From Bacteroidales bacterium (lineage in GTDB: Bacteria; Bacteroidota; Bacteroidia; Bacteroidales; CAIWKO01), in NCBI GenBank assembly GCA_023228145.1, contig JALOBU010000012.1, forward strand, positions 47,249 to 111,248: a DNA stretch of 64,000 nucleotides, in the 5' to 3' direction. Position numbers and translations under genes: made by a program. This document shows positions 18,860 through 28,255 of this stretch, piece by piece; the stretch's first letter is position 1, and each line of letters begins with the position of its first letter. The notes beneath the pieces were generated by a model. It was given only the letters and a program-made list of their open reading frames with translations. It was not told the origin of the DNA and did not search any database.

Positions 18860-21800
18860 ATGAAAAAGTTATTTTCCTTTTTTATTTTAGCCTGTATTGG
18901 TTTTTTATCCTTTGCACAAAATTGGGTGAATATCAACTCAGAAACTCCCAAGGCTGCAAAAATACTTCTCACAGCTGCTGATATAAATAACTCGGCTTTT
19001 AATGTTGAGTTAAAGGGTTTTTACATCGAAAATGTTACTATACCACAGGGACAAAAAATACGCATTACTGTCGAAAATACAACGCCTATTCTGGAGGCAG
19101 GCGCCCCCGACCTTCCAAAAACTGCTACATCTCTTATCGTCCCGGATAATCAGGCGATGGATGTGGTTGTAACTTATTCCAATTATGTTGAATATCAGAA
19201 CATAGATATTGCTCCATCAAAAGGCAATTTTACACGCGACATTGATCCGTCGACAGTACCATACACTTACGGACCTGCATACAGCCAGAACCAGTTTTAT
19301 CCCGGAACACTTGCAGAGCTCAGAGAGCCATACATCCTTAGAGATTTCAGAGGGCAAACGGTCATAACTTATCCTTTCCAGTATAACCCAGTAACAAAGG
19401 TTTTGCGTGTTTATCACAATCTATCTTTAAATGTTGTCCCAACACAAGGCCAGGTTATCAATCCCTTTATTAGAACAGAGCCATTAACAAAACTCAATAA
19501 AGAATTCAGCAATATTTATAACATACATTTTCTCAACTATAACACCAACTACAAATACACTCCTCTTGACGAACACGATAGAATGTTGATTATTTGCTAC
19601 GGTAATTTTATGTCGGCTATGCAGCCTTTTGTTGACTGGAAAAATGATATAGGTATTCCAACTGAAATAATAAATGTTTCAACAGCAGGAACTACTGCTG
19701 CAGCAATAAAAACTTACGTTACAAATTATTATAACACCAATAAAATCAGCTTTTTATTACTTATTGGCGATGCAACACAGGTTCCCACTTTTACCGTATC
19801 AGGTGGTGGTTCCGATAACACATATGGTTACTTAACAGGTAGTGATCATTATCAGGAATTTTTTGTCGGGCGCTTTTCTGCTGAAACTGCTGACCATGTT
19901 GCTATCCAGGTAAACCGAACTATAAGGTATGAAAAAACACCATCTACAACTTCGGGTTTATTCAATAAATGTATTGGCATTGCTTCTGATCAGGGGCCAG
20001 GAGATGACAATGAATATGATTATCAGCACATTAGAAATATTAATACAGATTTATTGGATTTTACATATACAAGTCAATATGAATTTTTCGATGGTAGCCA
20101 GGGTGGTAGTGATGCATCAGGTGATCCCACCCCCACACAAATATCGGTACCCTTAAATGCTGGAGCTGGCATCATAAATTATACTGGACATGGCTCAAAT
20201 ACTTCATGGGGCTCCTCAGGTTTTTCAAATACAGATGTTAACAATTTAACAAATACTAATGTCTGGCCTTTTATCTGGTCAGTCGCCTGTGTAAATGGTA
20301 ACTTTGTAAGCACCACCTGTTTTGCTGAAGCATGGCTCAGGGCCGGCACCAGTAGTCAGCCTGAAGGAGCTGTTGCCACTCTGATGTCAACAATAAATCA
20401 AAGTTGGAAACCACCCATGGAAGGACAGGATGAAATGGTTGATATCCTGGTGGAAAGCTATGTAAACAATATCAAAAGAACTTTTGGCGGATTATCGGTT
20501 AATGGTATGTTTAAAATGAATGATACCTATAATGATGTTGCCATGACAGATACCTGGACTATTTTTGGGGACCCTTCATTAATGGTCAGAACCGATGACC
20601 CTCATGCCATGGTTGTTACACATACACCTTCCATTATGATGACGGAAACAAATTTTCAAGTTAACTGCAATGCCCCCGATGCATTTGTCTGTTTAACCAT
20701 TAATCATCAGATCATTGGAAGCGGTTATGTTACTGCAGGAGTGGCAAACATTACCTTCCCAACTCTAACTACTACCGACAGTATTCTTGTAACAGTTACA
20801 GCTTTTAATTACACACCCTATCAGGGGAAAGTTGCAGTTATTGACATAATGTATCCTGACGATGCTCAAGCGCTTAATCTTTTCGAGCCGCAGCTGTCGT
20901 ATAATTGTACAGGCGTTGCCGTCGAACCCAAGCTTATTATTAGAAATTCCGGGACAAACACACTTACGAGCTTAAATGCCACCAGTATTTTGAACGGAAC
21001 ACCATCGTCCGTTGCCTGGGCGGGCAGTTTGGCAAGTTTTGAAACCGATACCATCACTTTCCCTTCGGTTATGTTTAACCTTGGCTCAAATAACTTTGCC
21101 GTGTATATTTCACAACCAAACGGAAATACAGATGCTAACCGAGCCAATGATACTATTAAAAGAACTGTAAACGTTGCAGATTTACCTGTAATCAGTTCTT
21201 TTACTGCAAACAATTTAAGTTCCTGTTCTGCGCCATTGTCTGTTGAATTTACAAACACCAGCCAGAATGCTATTTCATACTTATGGGATTTTGGTGACGG
21301 AACAACAAGCACAGAACAAAATCCTATACACGAATTTGATGCTCTGGGTGTCTATGATATTACATTAACTGCTAGTGCAGGAGTATGCGGTAACGACATT
21401 AGTTTTCAGGAAGGATACGTCGTTGTTGGCGCAACACCACCTTTGATTCATGATACATCATCCTGCGGAGAATCCAGTTTTCTTCTCACAGCAACGGGTG
21501 ACGGTACTATTTATTGGTATGATGTTGCCAGCGGTGGTACACCTTTAAATACCGGAAACTCATATCAAACTCCTACATTATCTTCCACAACTACCTACTA
21601 TGTGGAAAATGTGGTGGAAGGAGGAACATCATATACTGCAAGAACAAATAAAACAACATCAGGTGCAGAAAATGTTACCGCAGAGCAGGGTTTGATATTT
21701 GATGCCTATCAGCCCTTTATTTTAAAATCAGTAAAAATTTACTCAACATCAAATAGCACATCCAGCAAAACAATCACTTTGAAAAATTCTACAGGGACTG

Positions 21801-22609
21801 AGACCTACGGAACAATTACTGCTACTAATGTTCCGGTCGGTGAAAGTCGCGTAACACTTAATTTTAATGTACCCGCCGGCACAGATTTGAAGCTGGTTGC
21901 TCCGGGTTACAGTAATCTTTGGCGCGACCAATCTACAGCCGATAATATATATCCATTTACTCTTACAAATTTATTGCAAATCAAAACAAGTACTGCAGGC
22001 ACAACTCCGGGAAGATATTATTATTATTTCTACGATTGGGAAGTTGAACTACCTGACTGCAACAGCGCACGCAGTGCTCTTACCGCATTTATCAATGATG
22101 CCGAACCTACAGCAGATTTTTCATTTAATATGAACGGAGCTTCTGTTACATTCTCTGATCAATCCACAGTAGCCTCATCATATTCCTGGAATTTCGGAGA
22201 CGGAAGTTCTAGTTCTCTGCCCAACCCCACACATACTTATTCAACTGAAGGAACTTTCACCGTTGAACTAACTGTTTCAAATGGTTGTGGAACGGATGTT
22301 ATTACGAAGGATGTTACAATCACATTCACGGGAATTAATGAAACTTCAGGTGTTTCTAATATAAATATTTACCCCAATCCCTCTGCAAACCAGTCGGTAA
22401 CTTTATCTTTTGTAAATATCAATTCCGATGTGAACATTAACATTTATAACCTTTTGGGGAACCTTGTTGACCACATAAGTAAATCTCAAATCACAAACGG
22501 AGTGAACTCCATTACATACAATACCGCACATTTGCAATCCGGTATTTACTTCGTTGAATTCAACTTTGATAAAAACAGGAAGCTTAGTAAGCTTGTAATA
22601 ACGAGATAA
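18860..22609 (+). CDS. Second gingipain-like C25 peptidase with PKD domains and T9SS tail
   Basis: 1249 aa. The signal peptide begins MKKLFSFFILACIGFLSFA. Catalytic His444 lies in NYTGHGSNTSWG and Cys477 in WSVACVNGNF, the same spacing as in the upstream paralogue. Beyond the peptidase come a CARDB-like domain, a PKD domain (YLWDFGDGTTS, nt ~21185-21435), an Ig-like domain (TIYWYDVASGG), a second PKD domain (YSWNFGDGSSS, ~22100-22330) and a type A T9SS tail (IYPNPSANQSVTL, IYNLLGNLVD). ATG 18860 is chosen over TTG 18851 because it starts the signal peptide. Likely one operon with the preceding gene; a strong terminator follows. Confidence 0.92.
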   Translation: MKKLFSFFILACIGFLSFAQNWVNINSETPKAAKILLTAADINNSAFNVELKGFYIENVTIPQGQKIRITVENTTPILEAGAPDLPKTATSLIVPDNQAMDVVVTYSNYVEYQNIDIAPSKGNFTRDIDPSTVPYTYGPAYSQNQFYPGTLAELREPYILRDFRGQTVITYPFQYNPVTKVLRVYHNLSLNVVPTQGQVINPFIRTEPLTKLNKEFSNIYNIHFLNYNTNYKYTPLDEHDRMLIICYGNFMSAMQPFVDWKNDIGIPTEIINVSTAGTTAAAIKTYVTNYYNTNKISFLLLIGDATQVPTFTVSGGGSDNTYGYLTGSDHYQEFFVGRFSAETADHVAIQVNRTIRYEKTPSTTSGLFNKCIGIASDQGPGDDNEYDYQHIRNINTDLLDFTYTSQYEFFDGSQGGSDASGDPTPTQISVPLNAGAGIINYTGHGSNTSWGSSGFSNTDVNNLTNTNVWPFIWSVACVNGNFVSTTCFAEAWLRAGTSSQPEGAVATLMSTINQSWKPPMEGQDEMVDILVESYVNNIKRTFGGLSVNGMFKMNDTYNDVAMTDTWTIFGDPSLMVRTDDPHAMVVTHTPSIMMTETNFQVNCNAPDAFVCLTINHQIIGSGYVTAGVANITFPTLTTTDSILVTVTAFNYTPYQGKVAVIDIMYPDDAQALNLFEPQLSYNCTGVAVEPKLIIRNSGTNTLTSLNATSILNGTPSSVAWAGSLASFETDTITFPSVMFNLGSNNFAVYISQPNGNTDANRANDTIKRTVNVADLPVISSFTANNLSSCSAPLSVEFTNTSQNAISYLWDFGDGTTSTEQNPIHEFDALGVYDITLTASAGVCGNDISFQEGYVVVGATPPLIHDTSSCGESSFLLTATGDGTIYWYDVASGGTPLNTGNSYQTPTLSSTTTYYVENVVEGGTSYTARTNKTTSGAENVTAEQGLIFDAYQPFILKSVKIYSTSNSTSSKTITLKNSTGTETYGTITATNVPVGESRVTLNFNVPAGTDLKLVAPGYSNLWRDQSTADNIYPFTLTNLLQIKTSTAGTTPGRYYYYFYDWEVELPDCNSARSALTAFINDAEPTADFSFNMNGASVTFSDQSTVASSYSWNFGDGSSSSLPNPTHTYSTEGTFTVELTVSNGCGTDVITKDVTITFTGINETSGVSNINIYPNPSANQSVTLSFVNINSDVNINIYNLLGNLVDHISKSQITNGVNSITYNTAHLQSGIYFVEFNFDKNRKLSKLVITR

Positions 22610-22623
22610 AAGCAACCGTTACC

Positions 22624-22663
22624 AAATAAAAAATGCAGGATTGAAGTCCTGCATTTTTTATTT
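22624..22663. terminator. Strong bidirectional terminator hairpin
   Basis: A perfect 17-bp stem (22624-22640 with 22647-22663) closes a 6-nt loop. The GC core is TGCAGGA/TCCTGCA, flanked by A and T runs on both sides, so it can end transcripts of the C25 operon (plus) and of the convergent porin operon (minus). Confidence 0.9.
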
Positions 22664-22678
22664 CAAACCACACTGGGT

Positions 22679-24115
22679 TTATTTCAATTTCATTCCAAAT
22701 GTAAGAAGAACATTGTTTCCTCCAATAGAGTTGTTCACAGGATAGGGTACTGAAGAGTATAAATAATACTTTTCTTTCGACATTATATAAGAATAAGCAA
22801 GGTCAACAAAAAACTTATCAAATCTTAACCCCAGTCCACCACTGAACGTATGCCTTACACCATCATTTATGTTAGATTTATAAGGACTGGAATTATAAGC
22901 ATATCCGCCCCTTACGCTTAACATTTGGGTGGGTTTCACCTCAAAACCTGCACGAACATTTGATTGCATCGTATATAAATCGTGAATAGCCCTGTTTTCT
23001 TGTGTAAAACGTACTGTAGAAGAACGCAGGCGGGCATTTCTGTAATCCACATATTCATATTCAGCAGAAATCAAAGCATATTTACTTATCACAAAAGCAA
23101 ATCCGCCATTAGCCCTGAAAGGAGAGTTAAGTTGATAATCAAACACTCCGTTCGGGGATTCTGAATAATATTTTGTGCCATCGTCATAATAGGCAGTTAT
23201 ATCCGAACTCCATTTATCTTTCATAGAATAAAAAGTCGGAGTGTGAATAGAAGCACCTATTCTTACCCAGTCAGCAGGGCGATATATGATGCCGAATTTA
23301 AAATTGAAGCCTGTTCCCTGAGTGTTTAAAAACTGATTAAAGGTCATTTTTTTAAATTCGGGAATAGAATCTGACATATCTGTTTCTTCGTACGAAGAAG
23401 TTTCGGTATATTTTACAAAAGGAAATCCAACTGTCCCACCGATGTATAATTTATCATTAAAATTACCGCCAAGAGTAATTACCATTTCGTTACTTGAGCC
23501 ACTAACACTGATACTTTTACTTTGCAATGTTCCACCCATAAAAATTGGGCTCACATAATGTATCAAACTTCCGGCTGTATCAATGAGAAAAGTATTAAAT
23601 GCAAGTTTGGCATCAAATTCATAAAGGTCATTGGGGACAGTTCCTTCTGCCTTGCTTAAAAAATCATCAACAATTGAATTCAGGTAATTTTCTCCTTCAA
23701 AATATCCATTATAATTAAAATTGTTTAAACGATTAAAACCAAAACCGATTTGTATTGCTTTGCAAACAGACTCTTTTTTAGGAACAAAACTAAATACTGC
23801 TCCCGCACTGTTTAAATTAAAATTGTATTTAAAATCATCCGTTTCATTTTTATTATATTCGGATTTCATTTTAACAAAATAATTGCCAAGGGTTACGGAT
23901 ATTTCTTTGCTCTTATATATACCAATCCCTGCAGGATTAATACTTAAAGAAGAAAAGTCACCCCCTAGAACTCCAAAAGCACCGCCCATAGCGGTGGATC
24001 GGGCAGTGCCCCCATAATAGACCTGTGAATATCTTAGGGCATCCGTTTCATTCTGAGCATGAATAACACTAATAAAGATTACTATAAGGCCGATTACAAT
24101 TACTATTCTTTTCAT
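22679..24115 (-). CDS. OmpP1/FadL-family outer-membrane beta-barrel protein
   Basis: 478 aa. A signal peptide (MKRIVIVIGLIVIFISVIHA) precedes RYSQVYYGGTARSTAMGGAF and LSINPAGIGIYKSKEI, the N-terminal hatch signature of OmpP1/FadL/TodX proteins. Alternating hydrophobic residues through to GNNVLLTFGMKLK with a terminal barrel strand support an outer-membrane barrel. Homologues carry hydrophobic compounds; the substrate here is unknown. The frame continues upstream to 24532 but that part is an Ile-rich shadow of the neighbouring lipoprotein gene. It lies 28 nt after that gene, probably in one operon. Confidence 0.88.
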   Translation of the reverse strand: MKRIVIVIGLIVIFISVIHAQNETDALRYSQVYYGGTARSTAMGGAFGVLGGDFSSLSINPAGIGIYKSKEISVTLGNYFVKMKSEYNKNETDDFKYNFNLNSAGAVFSFVPKKESVCKAIQIGFGFNRLNNFNYNGYFEGENYLNSIVDDFLSKAEGTVPNDLYEFDAKLAFNTFLIDTAGSLIHYVSPIFMGGTLQSKSISVSGSSNEMVITLGGNFNDKLYIGGTVGFPFVKYTETSSYEETDMSDSIPEFKKMTFNQFLNTQGTGFNFKFGIIYRPADWVRIGASIHTPTFYSMKDKWSSDITAYYDDGTKYYSESPNGVFDYQLNSPFRANGGFAFVISKYALISAEYEYVDYRNARLRSSTVRFTQENRAIHDLYTMQSNVRAGFEVKPTQMLSVRGGYAYNSSPYKSNINDGVRHTFSGGLGLRFDKFFVDLAYSYIMSKEKYYLYSSVPYPVNNSIGGNNVLLTFGMKLK

Positions 24116-24143
24116 TTTTATAAAGATTTTTAATAAACAATAA

Positions 24144-26150
24144 TTATCTTCTTCCAGATGAACCCGGTGAGCTACTTCCTGAAGAGCCCGACCTGGAACC
24201 AGAACTATAATTGGAGCTGCCTCCTGACCTCGGTGATGAATAATTACTGCTTCCACCTGATTTTGACGGGGAAGAAAAATTTGATTTATTCCCCGAATTC
24301 GAAGGTGATGAAATATTATTCCTGCTGCCTGAATTAGAAGGAGGTGAATAAGTATTTTTACTTCCGGAGTTTGAAGGACTTGAATAATTGTTATTCTTTG
24401 TCCCGGATGGCGAAGAAGTATTGGTATTATTATTCTGTGGAGCTTTATAGTAATTGTTATTTGAATTACTTGGAGAATAATTGTTAGGTTTGTTATACAC
24501 GTTATTATCCTGCTTGTTGTTCTCAGGAACACTATAATTGCTTGGGTTTGAATACTGTTGTTGAGGTTTAACTTGAGTATTGTAATTCGGATTACTATAC
24601 GGTTTAATATTTGTGGACGGTTGCTTGTTGTTGTTTTGGTCTTCAGGTTTCTGATAGGTGTTATTTATTTTGTTTTGATTTATGTTTGTGCCTGTGTTTG
24701 AATTTGGCTTTGTGTAGTTATTTGAATTGGAGTTTGTTCTGGTACCGGTATTTGTGCTTGGCTTTACAACATTGTTAATATTAGCAGGAGTTTTTCCTTG
24801 TGTGCCGCCTGTATTTATATTAGGCTTGGTATAGTTATTTATATTGGGATTTGTTTGGCTCCCGGAATTCACATTAGGTTTTACAACATTGTTAACATTA
24901 GTTGGGGTTTTCCCTTGTGTGCCACCTGTATTTATATTAGGCTTGGTGTAATTATTTATATTGGAGTTTATTTGGTTCCCTGAGCTAATATTTGGCTTTA
25001 CAACATTATTATTTATCGAATTATTTCCCGAAGCATTGTTAGGAGTAGTTACATTATTAATATTATTCGTAACTCCCGGCTTCACACTGTTTAAATTATT
25101 ATCCTTTATAATGTTATTGTTATTTGTAACATTAATTGGGGATACGGTTTTCCCAAAATGTTCTTTAACTCCCTTTCCAGCATTTTGTGTTACCGAAGGT
25201 TTATTAATCAAATTTGGATTAATAATTCCGGAAGACACGACATCATTTATGTGAGCCTGAATATATTTACTTCCGAAAGAAGGGTTGCCATTGGTTCCGT
25301 TATTATTATTGGTATTACCTCCAATACTTTCTCTGTGACCATAATAATAGGAGTTATTGTCATAACTATTGAAATAGTAATCGGGATTATATCCATAGTA
25401 TCCATCGTAATAACCATCCCAGTATCCATTGTAATATCCATTCCAATACCCATTATAATATCCGTTGTGGTATCCATTGCAGTAACCATAAGGGTAACCC
25501 CCGTAATAACCACCACCCCAGTATCCATAATAATTCCATCCATAATTATACCAGCCGGAATTATAACCCCACCAGGGACGGAAATAGAAAGAAGGCCACC
25601 ACCAGTTATAACCTACATATATGCTTGTACCCCAAAAGAACGGGTCATAATTATACCAGTAATAATTTGTATAATAATCATCATAATAGCTATATCCGGG
25701 ATTATAATCATAAAATCTGCGAATTCTTGATGAATATTCATAATCATAATAATCATCATAATAGTAATTGTTAGTTACGTAAGTATTATTATTATCGTCG
25801 GTGTAGGTTTCCGAAGTGGTATAATCGGGATTTTGCCCAGAATAATCGTATTCATAAGATTTATTGATAACGGAATCATCATTTCCAACTCCCGAATCAT
25901 AATATCTGTTTTCAGTATAATTTATATCCTGATAATTTTCCGTTACACTTTCTCCATAATTATCGGGATTTGCAGGAGGTTTTACCCTTACAGAGGGGTC
26001 ATTTGTTGTTATGGTTGCCTGTTCGTTAGGGGTATTTTTCTGATACCCGTAAACTTCATCATATCCGGTTTTTGCCTGATATGCTGTATTGCAAGAAAGC
26101 GCAAAACTTAACATTGTTAACAGGAACGAAATTTTAATTATTGTTTTCAT
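24144..26150 (-). CDS. Lipoprotein with Tyr/Trp/Gly-rich, Asn-rich and Ser/Gly-rich regions
   Basis: 668 aa. Lipobox LSFALSC gives Cys20 as the lipidated residue. Four zones follow: an acidic/polar stretch (~21-125); a Tyr-rich block (~128-275) dominated by repeated NGYY/NGYW/DGYY tetrads (nt ~25380-25560); an Asn-rich region (~280-590) with a 39-residue tandem repeat around INNYTKPNINTGGTQGKTP; and a Ser/Gly/Asn-rich basic end (~590-668). No catalytic domain is recognised. Composition resembles adhesive, aggregating or structural surface proteins. A strong Shine-Dalgarno GGAGGA lies 6 nt before the ATG. The porin gene follows 28 nt downstream. Confidence 0.85.
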   Translation of the reverse strand: MKTIIKISFLLTMLSFALSCNTAYQAKTGYDEVYGYQKNTPNEQATITTNDPSVRVKPPANPDNYGESVTENYQDINYTENRYYDSGVGNDDSVINKSYEYDYSGQNPDYTTSETYTDDNNNTYVTNNYYYDDYYDYEYSSRIRRFYDYNPGYSYYDDYYTNYYWYNYDPFFWGTSIYVGYNWWWPSFYFRPWWGYNSGWYNYGWNYYGYWGGGYYGGYPYGYCNGYHNGYYNGYWNGYYNGYWDGYYDGYYGYNPDYYFNSYDNNSYYYGHRESIGGNTNNNNGTNGNPSFGSKYIQAHINDVVSSGIINPNLINKPSVTQNAGKGVKEHFGKTVSPINVTNNNNIIKDNNLNSVKPGVTNNINNVTTPNNASGNNSINNNVVKPNISSGNQINSNINNYTKPNINTGGTQGKTPTNVNNVVKPNVNSGSQTNPNINNYTKPNINTGGTQGKTPANINNVVKPSTNTGTRTNSNSNNYTKPNSNTGTNINQNKINNTYQKPEDQNNNKQPSTNIKPYSNPNYNTQVKPQQQYSNPSNYSVPENNKQDNNVYNKPNNYSPSNSNNNYYKAPQNNNTNTSSPSGTKNNNYSSPSNSGSKNTYSPPSNSGSRNNISSPSNSGNKSNFSSPSKSGGSSNYSSPRSGGSSNYSSGSRSGSSGSSSPGSSGRR
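24796..25010. repeat. In-frame 117-nt tandem repeat inside the lipoprotein gene
   Basis: The same segment (core CCTTGTGTGCC on the plus strand) starts at 24796 and again at 24913, a period of 117 nt or 39 codons, with a partial third, more diverged unit. The copies differ mainly at silent or conservative positions, so the repeat is expanding or contracting under coding constraint. Confidence 0.8.
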
Positions 26151-26156
26151 GGTACA

Positions 26157-26162
26157 TCCTCC
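26157..26162 (-). promoter_or_regulatory. Strong Shine-Dalgarno of the Tyr/Asn-rich lipoprotein
   Basis: GGAGGA on the minus strand, 6 nt before the ATG. Most genes here have no such site, so this gene may be translated unusually well. Confidence 0.7.
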
Positions 26163-26241
26163 AAGTTTTATAATTTTATGTTTTGTTTTTTACTTAGTTT
26201 TGTTTCGTTTTTATTAAACACAAATTCTATACCACATTTTT

Positions 26242-27717
26242 ATGGCTAAAGATTTTATTACAAAAGAAGAAAATTATTCCCAATGGTATAATGACCTGGT
26301 TATTAAAGCCGACCTCGCTGAAAACTCTGCTGTAAGGGGCTGCATGATTATTAAACCTTACGGATACGCTATTTGGGAGAAAATGCAAGCTGCGTTGGAT
26401 AATATGTTTAAGGATACGGGACATTATAATATGTATTTTCCAATTTTCATTCCAAAATCTTTTTTCAGCAAGGAAGCCAGTCATGTTGAAGGTTTTGCCA
26501 AAGAATGTGCGGTAGTTACACATTATCGACTAAAGAATGCACCTGACGGAAATGGAGTAGTTGTTGACGAAAACTCCAAATTAGAAGAAGAACTTATTAT
26601 CAGACCAACCTCGGAAACCATTATTTGGGATGCATACCGGAACTGGATTAAATCATACAGGGATTTACCTATTCTGGCCAATCAATGGGCAAATGTGGTT
26701 CGTTGGGAAATGCGAACTCGCTTGTTTTTAAGAACAACGGAATTTTTATGGCAGGAAGGCCATACAGCTCATGCTACCGAAGCCGAAGCTCTGACAGAGG
26801 CACTGAAAATTCTGGATGTTTATGCAAATTTTGCTCAAAACTGGATGGCAATGCCGGTAATAAAAGGTATTAAAACTGTCAATGAGCGCTTTGCCGGAGC
26901 TCTTGAAACCTATTGTGTTGAAGCCCTGATGCATGATGGAAAAGCTTTACAGGCCGGAACATCTCATTTTTTGGGCCAGAATTTTGCCAAAGCTTTTGAT
27001 GTTAAATTTTTAAACAAAGAAAACAAACTTGATTATGTCTGGGCAACTTCATGGGGAGTTTCCACTCGTCTAATGGGAGCCCTTGTAATGACGCATTCTG
27101 ATAATAACGGGCTGGTTTTACCCCCAAAGCTTGCACCTATACAGGTGGTTATTGTTCCCATATTTAAAACAGCAGAACAGTTTTCCCGCATCAGTGAAAA
27201 AGCCCTTAACATAAAAAAAGAATTAGAAAAAAAAGGCATATCTGTTAAGTTTGACGACAGGGATACTTTAACTCCCGGATGGAAATTTTCTGAATATGAG
27301 TTTAAGGGAGTTCCTATACGCCTGGCTATTGGTCCAAGAGACCTGGAGAATAATACAGTTGAAATTGCAAGGCGCGATACCTTGGAAAAATCTGTTTTTC
27401 AGCTAACAGATATTGACAGTAAAATATCACACATGCTTGAGCAGATTCAGCAAAATCTTTTTCAGAAAGCTAAGAATTACACCGACGATAATACGTCTTA
27501 CGTGAAAAACTGGAAAGAATTTAACGAAGTTCTGGAAGACAAAGGTGGTTTTATTTATGCTCACTGGGACGGAACTCCGGAAACTGAACAAAAAATCAAA
27601 GATGAAACCAAGGCAACCATAAGATGCATTCCGCTGAACAATCCAAAAGAAACAGGTAGTTGTATATTTTCAGGCAAAATATCAGAACAAAAAGTAATTT
27701 TTGCACGTGCCTATTAA
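26242..27717 (+). CDS. proS: Prolyl-tRNA synthetase, archaeal/eukaryotic-like type
   Basis: 491 aa, the short form without the inserted editing domain. Class II features are visible: [30 protein letters not shown] (Pro/ATP binding), [27 protein letters not shown] (motif 2), and the C-terminal ProS-C zinc-like region ending CIFSGKI...ARAY. It charges tRNA-Pro. The gene is divergent from the lipoprotein gene with 91 nt between starts; no clear -7 box was found there. Confidence 0.96.
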   Translation: MAKDFITKEENYSQWYNDLVIKADLAENSAVRGCMIIKPYGYAIWEKMQAALDNMFKDTGHYNMYFPIFIPKSFFSKEASHVEGFAKECAVVTHYRLKNAPDGNGVVVDENSKLEEELIIRPTSETIIWDAYRNWIKSYRDLPILANQWANVVRWEMRTRLFLRTTEFLWQEGHTAHATEAEALTEALKILDVYANFAQNWMAMPVIKGIKTVNERFAGALETYCVEALMHDGKALQAGTSHFLGQNFAKAFDVKFLNKENKLDYVWATSWGVSTRLMGALVMTHSDNNGLVLPPKLAPIQVVIVPIFKTAEQFSRISEKALNIKKELEKKGISVKFDDRDTLTPGWKFSEYEFKGVPIRLAIGPRDLENNTVEIARRDTLEKSVFQLTDIDSKISHMLEQIQQNLFQKAKNYTDDNTSYVKNWKEFNEVLEDKGGFIYAHWDGTPETEQKIKDETKATIRCIPLNNPKETGSCIFSGKISEQKVIFARAY

Positions 27718-27732
27718 ACTCAAAATTTTTAA

Positions 27733-27740
27733 TATATTTG
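27733..27740 (+). promoter_or_regulatory. -7 promoter box before ssb
   Basis: TATATTTG matches TAnnTTTG, 29 nt before the ssb ATG. No clear -33 TTG. Confidence 0.5.
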
Positions 27741-27769
27741 CATATAATTCAATAAAATAGTAACACATT

Positions 27770-28231
27770 ATGGCAAGTTTGAATAAAATAACACTCATAG
27801 GTAATTTGGGAAGAGATCCTGAAATAAAATATATAAATGAAACCAACCCTGTTGCAAAATTCAGTTTGGCCACCACAGAATCATACAAGGATAAAAACGG
27901 CGAATGGGTTGACAATACGGAATGGCATAATATAGTCGCCTGGCGTTATCTGGCCGAGAAAGCTGCTAAAAACCTTAAAAAGGGGATGCAGGTTTACGTT
28001 GAAGGTAAAGTAACCTATAGAAATTATGATGATAAAGACGGAAATAAAAAGTATATTACAGAGATTGTGGCAAGCAATATTATTAACCTATCGCGTAAAG
28101 AAAGCAGTTGTTCTGATACTATTGTAAGTGATAATGTTAATAATGAAGACTCATCCTCTGCCAGCTTTCCGCCAAGTTCAGGCAATGAGGTGGGCTCCGA
28201 CAATCCGACAACCGACGACCTTCCTTTTTAA
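27770..28231 (+). CDS. ssb: Single-stranded DNA-binding protein
   Basis: 153 aa. The OB fold runs from MASLNKITLIGNLGRDPE to about residue 108, with the usual EWHNIVAWRYLAEKA. A polar disordered linker leads to the conserved acidic tip DDLPF, which binds replication and repair partners. It coats ssDNA in replication, repair and recombination. The ssb-gldE-gldD order is known from other Bacteroidota such as Flavobacterium johnsoniae. Confidence 0.96.
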   Translation: MASLNKITLIGNLGRDPEIKYINETNPVAKFSLATTESYKDKNGEWVDNTEWHNIVAWRYLAEKAAKNLKKGMQVYVEGKVTYRNYDDKDGNKKYITEIVASNIINLSRKESSCSDTIVSDNVNNEDSSSASFPPSSGNEVGSDNPTTDDLPF

Positions 28232-28255
28232 TAAATATTTTTGAATAATCCGTAA

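Noticed and set aside
24116..24532. A long N-terminal extension of the OmpP1/FadL-like frame
   Set aside because: It is Ile/Leu/His-rich and lies fully opposite in frame within the lipoprotein gene's repetitive end; the signal peptide starts at ATG 24115.
24796..25010. Repeat that could be mistaken for a CRISPR array
   Set aside because: The period is 117 nt with no spacers, and it is in frame inside a coding gene.
25158..25730. Plus-strand 190-residue Ile/Val-rich open frame
   Set aside because: It is the antisense shadow of the Tyr/Asn codon repeats of the lipoprotein gene; the composition is an artefact of that repetition.
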